A stretch of DNA of 64,000 nt from positions 124,001 to 188,000 of the forward strand of contig ARYC01000179.1 in assembly GCA_000711775.1 (NCBI GenBank). The letters run 5' to 3'. The translations under genes were made by a program, and so were the position numbers. A model generated the notes under the pieces. The model was not told the DNA's origin and made no database searches. It saw only the letters and a program-made list of their open reading frames with translations. Numbering within the stretch: position 1 is the stretch's first letter; every line of letters begins with the position of its first letter. The DNA is from Oxytricha trifallax (taxonomy: Eukaryota; Ciliophora; Spirotrichea; Sporadotrichida; Oxytrichidae). Below, one piece after another: positions 1 through 12,106 of this stretch.

Positions 1-2600
1 AATGATGTGCTCAAAACTATCTAAAGTTAGCAGTAGAAGCAACTTGAGTCGAAGCCTGTAGTCATTAGTGATTCAGTAAAGTCCATTACGAATGAAATTA
101 AAGTTTATAAATAATAAAAAGAAGATAAAATTTAATGCCTATATATTGTTAGCTCTTAATAAATATCACTTATCTTTATAGAATTATATTAATATTATAA
201 ATATACTTAAAGCTTAGTTGCATAAGTTAAATACATTAAATAAGTTTTATAATTTATATATTAAATTTCTATAATTGCAAAAATTATTCAATTATAGATT
301 ATTAACTATTTTTTTTATCTTTAAGATCTATTGAATTTCAAGCATGCAAAGTCATTTGTATAAACTATCAATATTAATAATTTAGAACATTTTCTCAATC
401 ACAGTAGTTTTGAAAAAAGTCTAATTTATAGAATTTTTTTGCTTTTAAGAAAATGTAGAAAGTATTATATTTTTATTCTAACTTTTCCACTTGGATTAAT
501 CTTGATGAATTGCATTGAATTTGTTGATGAAAATGAGGAGATGGAAAGCAATTCAGAGGAGGAAGAGAAAGAACCAACTGTCTGGCAAAGCTCACTTAAC
601 ATCTACGAGAACGACACTGAAATGAATCAGCTGGACTCCCCTATAAATCCAAGAAGAGTAAGTATTGAGACTGATCTGAGAAATAAGATGCACACTACTT
701 CTTCTGGAAAAAGCAATTCAAAAATGATCAGTTGTCATGGTTCTACAGGAGGGTCCAGAAACACTAATGAGAAAAAACTCAACCATGTTATTAAAGAATC
801 CCTGGATCGTATGGACATGGAAGAAGACTTTCCCATCATGTAAAGTTCAGACTTAGGTAATTTGAAAAACAATTCCATTCAAAAGAACTTTGCTGATAAT
901 AGCAACACTTCTAGTTTATAGGTTAACCTTTTGGAAATTCTAGCTAATATGCAATAATAAAGAGACTCATATAATACTTCTTTACACACAGGCACTTCCA
1001 AAAAATAAGACGTACTAAATCCAGAAGAGCAAGATGCAAGAATTCAACTTGATCCTGAAGATTTTGTAAGCGACAGAGCTTTTTGCCAAAATATGAATTC
1101 TCAAGATGTCAAAAGATAAAATATGTTTTCTTCTACGCAAAGCAAGTTGTTGCCAAGTCAATCTAGTTAGAAAATTTAATCTACAACACCATCTTTCGCT
1201 TAATTTTACCTTTTATTTTTATTTAAGGAGTCTTTACTCACACTGATTCTGCACTTGAAAATCATATGGCTATGATAGAGAATTCTCAGCAAAACTCTTT
1301 GACAGGTTGCTATGAGTAATATTGATAGAACAGAATTAACTTTTGGGATAATTGTATAATTATAATATTGAAAAATAGAAAACTTCACATAGAGGTATGA
1401 AACCTTCCATTCATTTTGAAGCTCAGTAAAATAAGCATAGATTAGATAAACCCACGATTAATTGATTTCATCGAATTAAATTAAAAGAATGAAAAATTTT
1501 GTAGATATAGATATATGCTAATTATATTAAAAAGTTATTTTCAAACAAATTTATTGTTTTTTTAAAGAATGTTATACTATTAATACAACTATATCATTTA
1601 TCTGTCTCTAACTTACCTGTTTATTTTGAGTTTTTTGTAACAAGCACAGTATTTATGCCATTAATAATTAATTATGTAAAATTTTTGAAAATATAATTTT
1701 TTAGTAATTATAAAAAAATTCCTACAATAATAGCAAGATAAGCCTGTAAAACCTTAGAGTAGCAAGTCTAGCAAAAATAACTCAAGTGTTTTCAAGCCTT
1801 TCCAGAATCTAAGTGTCAATCAGATAAAAGAGTTATAAGCCTCACAATCTTAGTAGTCTACGAAATGCAAGCAGAATAAAGTAAAGTAGACTAAGATTGT
1901 TGACGATGTAAAACTAGACTCACTGCCTTATAAAAATAAGGAAACCTCAAACTTTAACATCCTCCAGAAGAAGTTCAGTTAGAAACCCACCTAAAATAAT
2001 CTTAATGAGTTTAAGGATCCCACTCCTATGGTAAGAAATTCCTTGTTTTAAATTCTATTATAGTTGAGTAAAGCCAAGTAGTTTGATAAAGAGCAAAAGG
2101 TAAAGTGTACTTAGAAAAAATCTCAAAAGTTTGAAGATGTTATCAGAAACAAGCAAAATTACTTTTCCTCTTCTCAGTAAGCTTATGATCAAGCTTTCGA
2201 CTACTATGATTTACCCTCCGAATCAACTAAAGTCTCTTTCATTGAAGATAAAACCTTACCCAAGAGAAATTAAACATTTGAATAGAATTAAAGTACTCAG
2301 CATATGATGACACCTTAATTCCGTTACTTTTAATCACAGTTCAATGAGCCTTTGAGTAATGTTACTAGTTCCATTGTAAATCAAGAAGATTCTGAAATTT
2401 ATGATTTTGAAAATGAAACTTCACAAATATCTGACTATCCCTAGAACTTCTCAACCTATACTTCAGCCATGTAACAAACTTCTAATTCTAGTTGTCCAGT
2501 CTTCACTCGCTATCTCAATTAGAAGAAACAATCAGCAAATGCTATGAATGCTTCCTCAACTGCCAACAATAACTCTAGTACTACTAAGAATTTCAGATGA
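1..2600 (+). CDS. Unknown low-complexity protein, 5' end outside the window
   Basis: I do not recognise this protein. The frame uses TAA/TAG as Gln and ends at TGA 2598-2600. Coding blocks are roughly 1-125, 500-1205, 1222-1315, 1390-1455 and 1712-2600. A 33-nt GT-AG intron lies at 2031-2063. An AGGT repeat joins the third and fourth blocks in frame (Leu-Thr-Gly-Met-Lys). The product is rich in Ser, Asn, Gln and Lys, with acidic patches near the second block (EEEEKEP) and no visible catalytic motif or membrane segment. The AT-rich gaps at about 125-440 and 1460-1710 are probable IESs. Window position 1 is already inside coding sequence, so the N-terminus is missing. Confidence 0.6.
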
Positions 2601-3289
2601 AATTGACAGTTTTTTCTGAGTTTTTATCACTAACTAACTATTTAAATATGTATTTCCTATAAATATGACTTTGATTTTATGATAATTCTGTATGAGTATT
2701 AATTTAAGATGCTTTGATTTTAGTAATTTCTAATTGATTGTTGTGCAAATGAAGTAATATTTAGATGATAAGTACTTCAGTCCTACTATTTGCAGAGATA
2801 TCTTAAATCATCATCATTTTAATCTTAATTTATTTAATATTTAATTTATTTATACTTTGTTATTTATGTGTTATTTTAATTCATTCAATGAATGATTTAA
2901 ATAAAACATCATTTGTTTCATTTGTCTACTTTAATTGCTAAATCCAATAGAATTATTAAAGATAGTAATGAAATAAAACATATTAACTAATCACATTGTT
3001 TCACATATTTTACTACAGTCTATACTGCCAGATTTGGTTAAATCACAACTGTCTATTTATCTTGTGAAAATGATAATTATCAGAATTACGAACTCTAATA
3101 TTGCTAATGAAATGCCAATTTTCTAAAGAATATGCAGTTTTTCCTGTTTTAATGTTGCGACTTACTGCTAAATAATTAATATAGAAAATTATAATGTAAA
3201 TTATTTTGTTTTTGTTTAAATATACTAAATAAAAAAAACATTTATAATTTTATACAAGCATAAATTATATTTTTACTAAGGTTAAGGAA
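2601..3289. other. AT-rich interval with an unassigned GC-richer island
   Basis: Mostly AT-rich spacer. About 3007-3180 is less AT-rich and open on both strands. The + reading ends in TGA at about 3112, after Glu-Leu-Gln-Tyr-Cys-Gln. The - reading is hydrophobic and could be the last segment of the rhomboid-like gene next door. I cannot choose between them. Confidence 0.35.
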
Positions 3290-5111
3290 TTCTCATTTAA
3301 TCTAGGTTTATAGTCACTTCTTGAATTTAATCATCCTTTTCAATATTTTTATCATCACTATTTTAGTGTTGGCTTAATGATTTAACTGGACTATCTTCGA
3401 AAATTCTTCCATTTGTGGAACCTATTTTTGATTATTAGTGACCTACTAATTATTTATTGAATTACTGATATAGTTTTAAGAATTATGAGACATAATTAAT
3501 TTCAATTATGAATAAACGATAATCCTTAGTAGGTGAAACCTAATTAGAGTCAATAGTATGCGCATCTAATTCATTATTTTCACTTTATTTTTAATTTTCA
3601 AATTTTTCATAACCTTTTTTACTTCCTGAGATATTTTTCATGGTAATTTCTTCAGTAACTTTTAATTCAACATAATCATAAACTTTGTTATTAATTATAA
3701 ATAATTCTTAATATTTTATGAAACAAAAGTTTAGTCCCTGATGAAGATAATGTATAGTATAATTCCATTTAAATATCCGCCTAGGTTTGCCCATTTATCA
3801 ACATCACTATCCATATAAAAGAAATTGTTAATCATAAATCCTACAACTAATAAACTCTTAATACTTATATGAATTATTTAACATGATTTAAATGTATTAT
3901 ACTATAATCAACTTAGTCAATATAAATATTTAAAATTTTATATAATACTCATTTTTATCGAGAGATTTAACAGCTTTTTAACTGTAATTTAGCCAGAGTC
4001 ATTCTATTTTAATATCATAAATTTCTCAATTTATTGCAAAAATAGGGATGAAACTGTAACAAACATTACTGTGGTTCCTGCACATCCGAAATTCTCTGCA
4101 TTAATAGCAGCACTAAACATGTTTGAAAGTATCATACTTGATAAAATAATGACACAGTATTTCAGTTTCAATAGTATAAATTCTTAAATAGATTTAAATT
4201 AAAGAATTGTTAAATTTTCATAAATTTAAATTAATAATTGTTTTTTATTGCATATAGGGCTTAATTCTACAATAAAACTTTTAAAAATAATTAAAAAAAG
4301 TACTAATGCGCATTTGCTCTGTGCATTAGATTAACTTTATTATAATTCGTCGTTTTTATTCAAATGTCTTGTCATAAATAACTATTCCAGATAAAATCCG
4401 AACATTAATTGAGCCAGGAGATTCCAAATAAGAGTGAATGAGTCACAGTGAAAGAATATTGGTAAAATTAGTCTATGAAATTAATATTACTTCTGGATTG
4501 CATAAGTAAATTTAATAGGGAGATGATTAAGCTGTATAAATATATTATTTATTAGTGTTTTAACTTTCGAAATTTAGATTTTACAACAATTTACATTTTA
4601 TAGAAATCAAATTTGCTCCAACCGAAAATTTAGCACCCATATTATATAGAGTACAATCCCAAGAAACATAATTCTTTGGACTTTTCCTATTTTCCAGAAA
4701 CACAATTCTCGCAATAACATAGACAAAAAGTTAAATCGCAACAAATACACACGTGAAACTTTTCAATTAGAAATCAGGAAACAATACATTCAAAATTTTT
4801 TGTATTTTTAACTTAATTTTTTCACTTTATGAAGGTTGTTGAGGGTTCATTAAGTCTAGGTCAATATTTATAGGTTAGTCTTGGTCAATATTTATTGTTT
4901 GAGCTTTTTCTTCGGAATTATTAATGTTTTTAAGAGGAACTTGCTTATGTTCTTCTACCACATCTTCGTCTACGGAATCATTTAATGTTACTTTAGAATT
5001 CTAATGCAATTAATATTTTAAATATATTACATAGCATTAAAATTGTTAAATTTTACTTATATTATGAGGAATATAAAATAATTAATATTATGGTTGCTAC
5101 TTACCACTCAT
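3290..5111 (-). CDS. Rhomboid-like membrane protein, catalytic residues apparently lost
   Basis: Read right to left. ATG at 5111 (Met-Ser) is followed by a probable small intron or IES, then an acidic N-terminal region (about 5000-4840) and a hydrophobic segment ending VIARIVFLE (about 4740). Next come a block with FTVTHSLLFGISWLNQC (about 4440), SAAINAENFGCAGTTVMF (about 4090), DKWANLGGYLNGIIL (about 3790) and a charged Gln/Asp-rich tail (about 3590-3300). The order matches the rhomboid core. In active rhomboids the fourth block reads GxSG and the last reads AHxGG. Here these are GCAG and ANLGG, so the serine and histidine of the dyad are both replaced. Family motifs are from memory. The AT-rich gaps between blocks are introns or IESs. 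The stop is unresolved; the frame stays open toward 2995. Confidence 0.55.
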
Positions 5112-5868
5112 TTTTTGAATTTATTTAATTTAAATACAATCTTCTAAATTGTTAATTTAATTAATTTTAACTTATCAGAATTATAAAGTTAATATCTTTT
5201 TTATTATAACTCATTCAAATTATGAATAAATTAATGGTAGAATTATTTAAAATATAAACTTAATGGATATTAATTATTATGTCTTCCCAGATATTTCAGA
5301 TTCAATTACAAAGATTATTATATGAATAAATTAAATACATAAATTAATAATTATAATTATTTACCTTATTCATTTTTAACTTATTAATTTTTTTATTATA
5401 ATCTTATAATTTTATATTACTAAAAAAAGAACTATGTTAAACAATAAATATTACATTATAATTTCCAAATAAAAATTGTTATTTAGAGTATTCCTTTCAT
5501 TATATTTATATAATATAATCGTTCTTTGATGATTATTAATTAATTTTGATTGCGCTCTAGAAATCGATATTATATTTATTATTAATGTATATATAATTTA
5601 CTCATGTATTTAAGACCTCACTCTATTATCAAATGATTTTTAAAATTCCACTATCTAAGTACAACGATCCAACCATTAACATCAGTTATAGTTGAAATTT
5701 TATAAATAAATATAAATTTATATTGCATTAAATTTAATCATTATTATTCATTTTTATAAGAATTAATCTAAATTTTGTAGCGAAAGTTGGTTTCAAAAAT
5801 ACAGTTAGATAACAAGTGATACGGCATTGTTAAATTCATATTTGTTAGGTACTTATTATTCAATTTGT

Positions 5869-8606
5869 TCATTGATTTTTATAGAAGGCAATTTCCTTAA
5901 GAAATAGCCTCCTTAGCATGTCTCTGTCCAAGTCTAATTTTTCAAATTCCAAAGTAATTGCCTCAAATATTATTTATAAAGCTAATTAGAATTTTATTTT
6001 GGAAAATTCAAGAGTGTAAATGACTATTTACATAAATTTACCTCTCCTTATTTATTTTCTTTTTCTGGCTTGCGAACCTTGGTGAAGAAGGGGGGGTTGA
6101 AGCATTCATCTAGTGTAATTCTGAAGTATGGGTTAAATTGAAGAGTTTAAATACAGATTTTATTAGAAAGAGAAATATATATTTTTAGTTTTGGATAGGA
6201 AATCTACAGCATCTTCAGTGGCACCGGGGTACATTCTTTACAAGTCAACTCTTGGGCTGTTTGGGAAACTTGCTAAATAATCGAGAGCCTTGGTGTCTGT
6301 CACAAAACTTTTATCTGACTCTGTTGGCACTCCAATAACCTAAAAGATTACAGCTAGCTAAAGTTTTTCTGTATAAAAAAATAATATGATTATTATTTTT
6401 TTTAAAAAAATCAAAATCAAATTCAACCCACGCACATTTAGAATTGTATATATTTGAATAACTTATTACAAATATTGATAAAATTTAAATAGCTAATCAG
6501 TAGATGAAAATGGGAATCCATTTCTCTATTCAGTGGGATTCTTATCAGGAGAGAGTGGGAAACACGATTTGCCGGGAAAGAGGGGTTTGCGGTCCATAAA
6601 AGTGGGAGCATTTTCTTTCATCATATTTAATAATTCAGCAAAGATGCAACCAACTGACCACATATCCACTGCTTAACCGTAATCTTTTTCTAGTAAAATG
6701 ATCTATAATTTTTAGAGTTACTATTTTTAATCAAATTAATATAAAACTAAGCATAAAATTTTAAGGATCTCTGGGGCTCTATACCACCTGGTGACAACGT
6801 GACCAGTAAGCTCGCGCTTCATATTTCTTCTAATGTCTTTTGTCTTGACTAATCTTTGTCTCATATCCTCCTTTTTCTTTTCTTCTTCAAGTGGGGAGCT
6901 CAAACTTTAAATAAAGTATAATGAAAACCTAAAATGAGATAAAATAACTTTCTTGTAAAAAATAAATTTTCAAGTAATTATTTTATGATTACTATATTTA
7001 TTTAAGTAAAAATAACATTTAATATAATATTACGACCTCAAATTAACAGTGCTATATCTATTTTTAACAATTGTTATTTAATGAAGATAATAATATAAAT
7101 TTATATTTCTAAACTCTTTTATGGAGATTTGCGTTCTAATGTATCGTCTTAATAATGCAATTTTGCAAGCTCTGAACCCACAATCGAAATTTTATATTAT
7201 CAAATACTTTTTACAAAAAATATTAAATGTTTTAAATGAATATAATAATGAAGTTTCCTCTTGGTCTTCACCTGAAGCTTTGATCTCGCTCTCGCTCTTT
7301 TACTTACCAGATAATATCAGAGAAGCGCTTTCTACACCTGTAATAGACCTAGCCAGGCCAAAATCGCACAGTTTTACAGTGCAATCCTTAATTATTATAA
7401 AAAATATTATTAATAATTATTCATATAATATCGAATAAATTAAAAAATCCTCATTTACTAAGACATTGGCGGGTTTCAAATCTCTGTGAATTACATTACA
7501 TTCTTGAAGATATTTCAAGGAACATAATAAATTGTAGATTATCGTTTGTATGTGAATAAGCTGTAGATGAATGCTAGACTTATTGTAGAAATAAGAAAAA
7601 GATCATTTAAAAAGAATAATTAATTTATTTAAAAGTTTAATGTCATCAGAACTTATTTGTGCAAATTTATATGATATAGTATGATAATATAAAAATGAAT
7701 CAGTAATAATTACCTTCTTGAGGTCGCTCTCTGCATACTCCATAACAGTGTAGATAGTACTGAAGTGCTTAGGGTCTTTGGGCTCAAGTATTTCAATTAG
7801 TTCTACAACGAATGGATGTTTAAGTTTTCTAAGAATTGTGATTTTTATTCAAATTAATTTTGTAAAATAAGTTAATAAGTATTTTAATTTTATCTAAAGA
7901 AATTTGATTTCTCTTAGGATCCTTTTACAGTCTATCTCATCTTTATAAATTGAGGGAAATCAAAATTTGTAAAATATTCATTAAAATGTTGAAAAACCTA
8001 ATAATCTTCAAATATATTTTCCATTTTCTTAATAGCAACACGCTTGCCAGTTGATTTTTAAATTGCGAGGGCTACACTGCCGTAACTGCCAGTGCCCAAC
8101 AGCTTCTCGCACTCGTATTTAGGAGCTACATCCCAGTCTGCAAACTTACTTGCATTTATGTTTAAACCACTTTAAAATAACACTCCTGTAATTAAATTTA
8201 AACTCTATTAAATTAATTGAATATTAAAATTCTGATTAAATCATTTATTTTACAGTAAATTTATAAAAATAATATAAAATAAGTATATATAAATATAATT
8301 TATCACTTCTACGCTTTTACATTTGGATCCAATATTTAAATTACTCGCTCTTCTTGAACTTATATGGTTTTGATATAAATCAATTATAATTATATTCTTA
8401 CAATGTAATTAAATTTATATGAAAATTTAAGTCATTAAAATTATAGAATTGATAAATTACTTAATATGATAATTTATTAGCGATTTATTAATTAAATATG
8501 TTTTAAAACTTTAAATAATGACTAATTAAATTTACGATATTGAGTTTTGTAAGTTTATTTCTATTTATTGATTTAAAAATTAATAGATACTCAGGTTTTC
8601 ACTCAT
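5869..8606 (-). CDS. MAP kinase (CMGC) with TGH activation motif
   Basis: Proposed start ATG at 8606 (MSENLS), with a short N-terminal block near 8400-8300. The catalytic core then reads leftward: glycine loop LLGTGSYGSVALAI (about 8095), MEYAESDLK (about 7735), HRDLKPANVLVNED (about 7470), LCDFGLARSITG (about 7360), a long charged activation-loop insert, LTGHVVTRWYRAPE (about 6800), DMWSVGCIFAELLN (about 6640), the MAPK insert with YPGATEDAVDFL (about 6220) and FNPYFRITLDE (about 6110). A C-terminal tail at 5950-5869 ends AFYKNQ then TGA. The usual TxY dual phosphorylation site is TGH, so the tyrosine is missing. TxH motifs are known in some protist MAPKs such as Plasmodium map-2. Several introns or IESs interrupt the gene; their edges were not fixed. 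Confidence 0.85.
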
Positions 8607-9663
8607 TATTAAATGAGATTTAATTCAATATCTTCGAATAAATTAAAAAATGTTAATATATTTATATATTACATTATATTGAATTAAATCACATTTATAC
8701 AATATTATTTATCAAGAATTTTACTAAAATAATGAGATAATATTTAAATTATATATCTTAATATTACTTCATAGTCAAATATAAAATTTTCCTTAATATA
8801 TTACTAATTTTATACCATAATTTGCCTATTTAGCTTAATTAACTCATAATACTGGGAAATTAATATAATATTTCCTTTGATTGTTAAGTTAAAGACATTT
8901 AATATATCACATTTTTGAATTATATTTCTAATAATTAGTAAAAAATATTAAAAATATTGTTAAATTATTAAATTTATTCAAAATCTAAAATGTTTTGGAA
9001 ACTATTAATTATATTTTTATGATGTTGTAAGAATTAGTTTTCTTCGATAAATTATTACTATTTATAATTTTTTTTAGCAGCAGTGGTTTTTTTTTACATT
9101 AAAATCTTTATGAATAAATTAAAATTGAAAATTATTGTTGCATCAATATAAAATTAAAAAAATATTTTTACTATATTTATTTATATAATAAATTAATAAT
9201 TCTTTCTAAATTATTATTGTGAGTGGTGGATTTAGAGTTAATTACATGAAAAAAATCAAAAATTATGATAAGTATAGTGAAAAATATAAAATATATCATT
9301 AAATTCAATTTACTCACTCATTCTTTATAGAACTCATATTCATTTGATAAGTAACTTACACCAATTAATCTTATTGAAATTAAAACTAATTCAAAATTTA
9401 GAAATATATAAAATATATAAATTTAAAAATAAATATGCAAAGAACTACTGCTCAATTATAGATCTTGTAATTGAAGTCTAAATTAGATAATCTGACTATT
9501 TTATAAAATACAATCGCCAATATATATTTTGATTTCTTTTAATTTTTATGTAATCCTCTTTTAATTTTCTGTAAATTTTGTAATAAATAAACTTGGATAA
9601 ATCAATCAATAATTAAATAAATATTATCTATTAAATATTTATATATTAATTCTAAACTATCAG
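8607..9663. other. AT-rich intergenic region
   Basis: No convincing gene between the divergent MAPK and Ste20-kinase genes. A short frame from ATG 9435 (MQRTTAQLQ) may be the first coding segment of the Ste20 kinase. I could not find a pointer joining it in frame. Confidence 0.5.
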
Positions 9664-11720
9664 CGAGGATGATCCTGAGGATTTATTTGAATTATTAGAT
9701 CAGCTAGGAGAGGGTAGTTATGGTGAGGTATTCAAGGCTTTGCACAAAGAAAGTGGTAACATAGTAGCTGTTAAAATCATACCAGTCTCCAGTGACATTG
9801 AAAGTGTTATAATTTTTCTTTTGTGTTATTACGATTTTGATCGATTATAAATTTCTATTTACCAATTTATTTAAAAAGTCTTAAGAAAGAAATTTCAATT
9901 TTGAAGCAATGCAAGAGCCCCTACATAGTGCAGTACTTTGGAAGTTATTTAAAAGACAATGATTTATGGTTAATATTGGAATATTGCAATCCTGGTAGTG
10001 TTGCTGATTTGATTAAGATCACCAAACGTACTTTGAATGAAACATTATTATTAAGATTTAATTTTTAAATAGTCAAAGTTATGTATAGAATGTAGCGCAG
10101 ATATTTATTCTAGTACTTTTACATGAAAGATATAGTGAAATCTATATTTAATCAATAAAATAATGAATGAAACAGAAATAGCGAGTATATGCTAGGCTGT
10201 TCTTCGAGGATTGGAGTACCTACACGATACTAATAAAATACATAGAGACATAAAAGCCGGAAATATATTGCTTGATCACTAAGGAAATGCCAAATTGACT
10301 GATTTTGGAGTCAGTGCCCAACTCATTAATACATACTAGAAGAAGAATACACTAACTGGAATAATATAGTCATTTAATTGATTTATGATAATGGTAAAAA
10401 TTATATATAAGATTACTATTAAAAATATGGAACACCCTATTGGATGAGTCCAGAAGTAATCAACAATTCAGAATATAACAAGAAAACCTCAATATATTAT
10501 TCTCAAAATTAAATTTTAAATAAATTTGTATATACTGTAAAACCGATATCTGGTCTTTGGGAATTACAGCCATTGAAATGGCAGAGGGAGATCCTCCATA
10601 TTCGCATATTTAAAGCATGAGAGTAATGTTTGTAATTAAAAAGAAGCCGGCAGAGGGACTCTCTAAGCCAGAGGTCTGGTCTAATGAATTCAATAATTTC
10701 GTTTTAAATAACAATAATCTATTCATAAATTTGTAACAGGGACTAAATAATGGAAAATTTTTTCTTAAAAGATTTATATATAAAGTTAACTACTATTAGT
10801 TAATAATATTATTTCGTTAGAAGATGTTTGACAGTTGATCCAAAGCGAAGACCTACAGCTAAAGAATTACTTTTAGATCCATTTATCTCTAAATCTAAGG
10901 GTTCTGCTTTACTCTCTGAATTAGTGGCTAATTCTCTTGAAGAAATCGAAAGATTCAGACTTTTATCAAACTATTTAATTGCATAAATCATTGATACTTT
11001 CCAATATAATCATCGCATTGCTACAAAATTTTAAAATTTTATCATGAGTTTTAATTAAGACTAAGATAGAACAACCCCGATGCAAATTCATACAATTACG
11101 ATGGGTCTGAGGTCATGGACTACAACGAAGGAGTTTAGACATACATAGCCCAAAACACTGTCACGTCATAGCACTAAACTGGAACTATTAGATAAAATCC
11201 AAGGAAGAATAGATAAGATAAACAGCAGTAAAATTAGGACATAAAAAACTATTTCATTTCAAATATTTTGTCTTTTATTATAGAATATTTTATGATCTAA
11301 ACTTAAATATTTTTACGAGTATTCAATCCCGATTATGTTTTTACTAAATTATAGAAAATAATTATTATAATTTGTTTTTTAGGACACATTGAAGTCAGTA
11401 GTGCAGGAAATGGAAGAGGGCGAGGAAGTTGACATAGGCACCTGCAGAACAATTTTAGTAGAGAATTTCAACGCAGAAGTTCTTAGAGATGCCTTGGGGC
11501 AAGAGGAAGAGCCAGACTTTATGAAGTTTATCAAGAATATATTTTGTTTTATAAAACATGCTATTTTTATATATTAAAATATACTGAAGAACTAAAACAT
11601 CCACTATATGAATAACGAGTACCTGCAAGAGCATTTTGCAGATGAAGATAATGAAGAAAACAAGGATGTTTAAAGTGATGTTAATGACTAAGTTAATCAA
11701 TCTTCTTAAGATCAAAAATA
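9664..11720 (+). CDS. Ste20-family protein kinase, MST/Hippo type
   Basis: The frame opens with SEDDPEDLFELLDQLG and GEGSYGEVFKA (glycine loop). It continues with VAVKII (catalytic Lys), HRDIKAGNILLD (catalytic loop), LTDFGVSAQL (DFG), TLTGTPYWMSPEV (activation segment), TDIWSLGITAIEMAEGDPPY and RCLTVDPKRRPTAKELL. After the kinase domain comes an acidic linker, then a C-terminal helix with EEPDFMKFIKN that resembles a SARAH dimerisation domain. This architecture is that of MST1/2 (Hippo) kinases. Eight IESs with perfect pointer repeats (9806-11583) interrupt the gene, and every junction restores the frame. The first coding segment (possibly ATG 9435) and the exact stop after about 11700 are not settled. 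Confidence 0.85.
9806..9879 (+). other. IES 1 of Ste20 kinase, pointer AAAGT
   Basis: Pointer copies at 9801-9805 and 9875-9879. Removal gives Asp-Ile-Glu-Ser-Leu-Lys-Lys in frame. Confidence 0.8.
10045..10174 (+). other. IES 2 of Ste20 kinase, pointer TGAATGAAACA
   Basis: An 11-bp pointer at 10034-10044 and 10164-10174. Removal gives Thr-Leu-Asn-Glu-Thr-Glu-Ile in frame. Confidence 0.88.
10362..10432 (+). other. IES 3 of Ste20 kinase, pointer TGGAA
   Basis: Pointers at 10357-10361 and 10428-10432. Removal rebuilds the activation-segment motif Thr-Leu-Thr-Gly-Thr-Pro-Tyr-Trp. Confidence 0.88.
10489..10544 (+). other. IES 4 of Ste20 kinase, pointer AAAACC
   Basis: Pointers at 10483-10488 and 10539-10544. 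Removal gives Lys-Lys-Thr-Asp-Ile-Trp-Ser (subdomain IX). Confidence 0.88.
10704..10818 (+). other. IES 5 of Ste20 kinase, pointer ATTTCGTT
   Basis: Pointers at 10696-10703 and 10811-10818. Removal gives Asn-Phe-Val-Arg-Arg-Cys-Leu. Confidence 0.88.
10962..11062 (+). other. IES 6 of Ste20 kinase, pointer AGACT
   Basis: Pointers at 10957-10961 and 11058-11062. Removal gives Arg-Phe-Arg-Leu-Arg-Gln-Asn-Asn. Confidence 0.8.
11242..11386 (+). other. IES 7 of Ste20 kinase, pointer TTAGGACA
   Basis: Pointers at 11234-11241 and 11379-11386. Removal gives Asn-Gln-Asp-Thr-Leu-Lys-Ser. Confidence 0.88.
11542..11583 (+). other. IES 8 of Ste20 kinase, pointer AATATA
   Basis: Pointers at 11536-11541 and 11578-11583. 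Removal gives Ile-Lys-Asn-Ile-Leu-Lys-Asn within the putative SARAH helix. At 42 bp this is the shortest IES found here. Confidence 0.82.
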
Positions 11721-12106
11721 AAACATTAAGAATAGAGTAATATAGAAAATATTAAAATTAATGTAAATTCTTTTAAGTGGAAATATATTAAATTAAAATA
11801 GAGCCAAAATATTAATCAAAAAAAGAATAAGAAATTAAAATAAATTGGAATTATAATATTCAGCAATTACTTTAATACAATATATCTTAAGATGTGACCA
11901 GAACTCTTCATTAAATTCCAAACTTAATTTTTATATTTAGGCATCTTACTAATTATTAATTTTTACTATCAATTATAAATGATAATAAAAATAAATTATA
12001 ATATTTAATGTGCATCTAAATCACCTTATTAATTATATTTACGAAGTGATTATTATTTTATTTTATGTGATTTAACTTTCTTTAAATGTATATAAACCCG
12101 CTTTAT

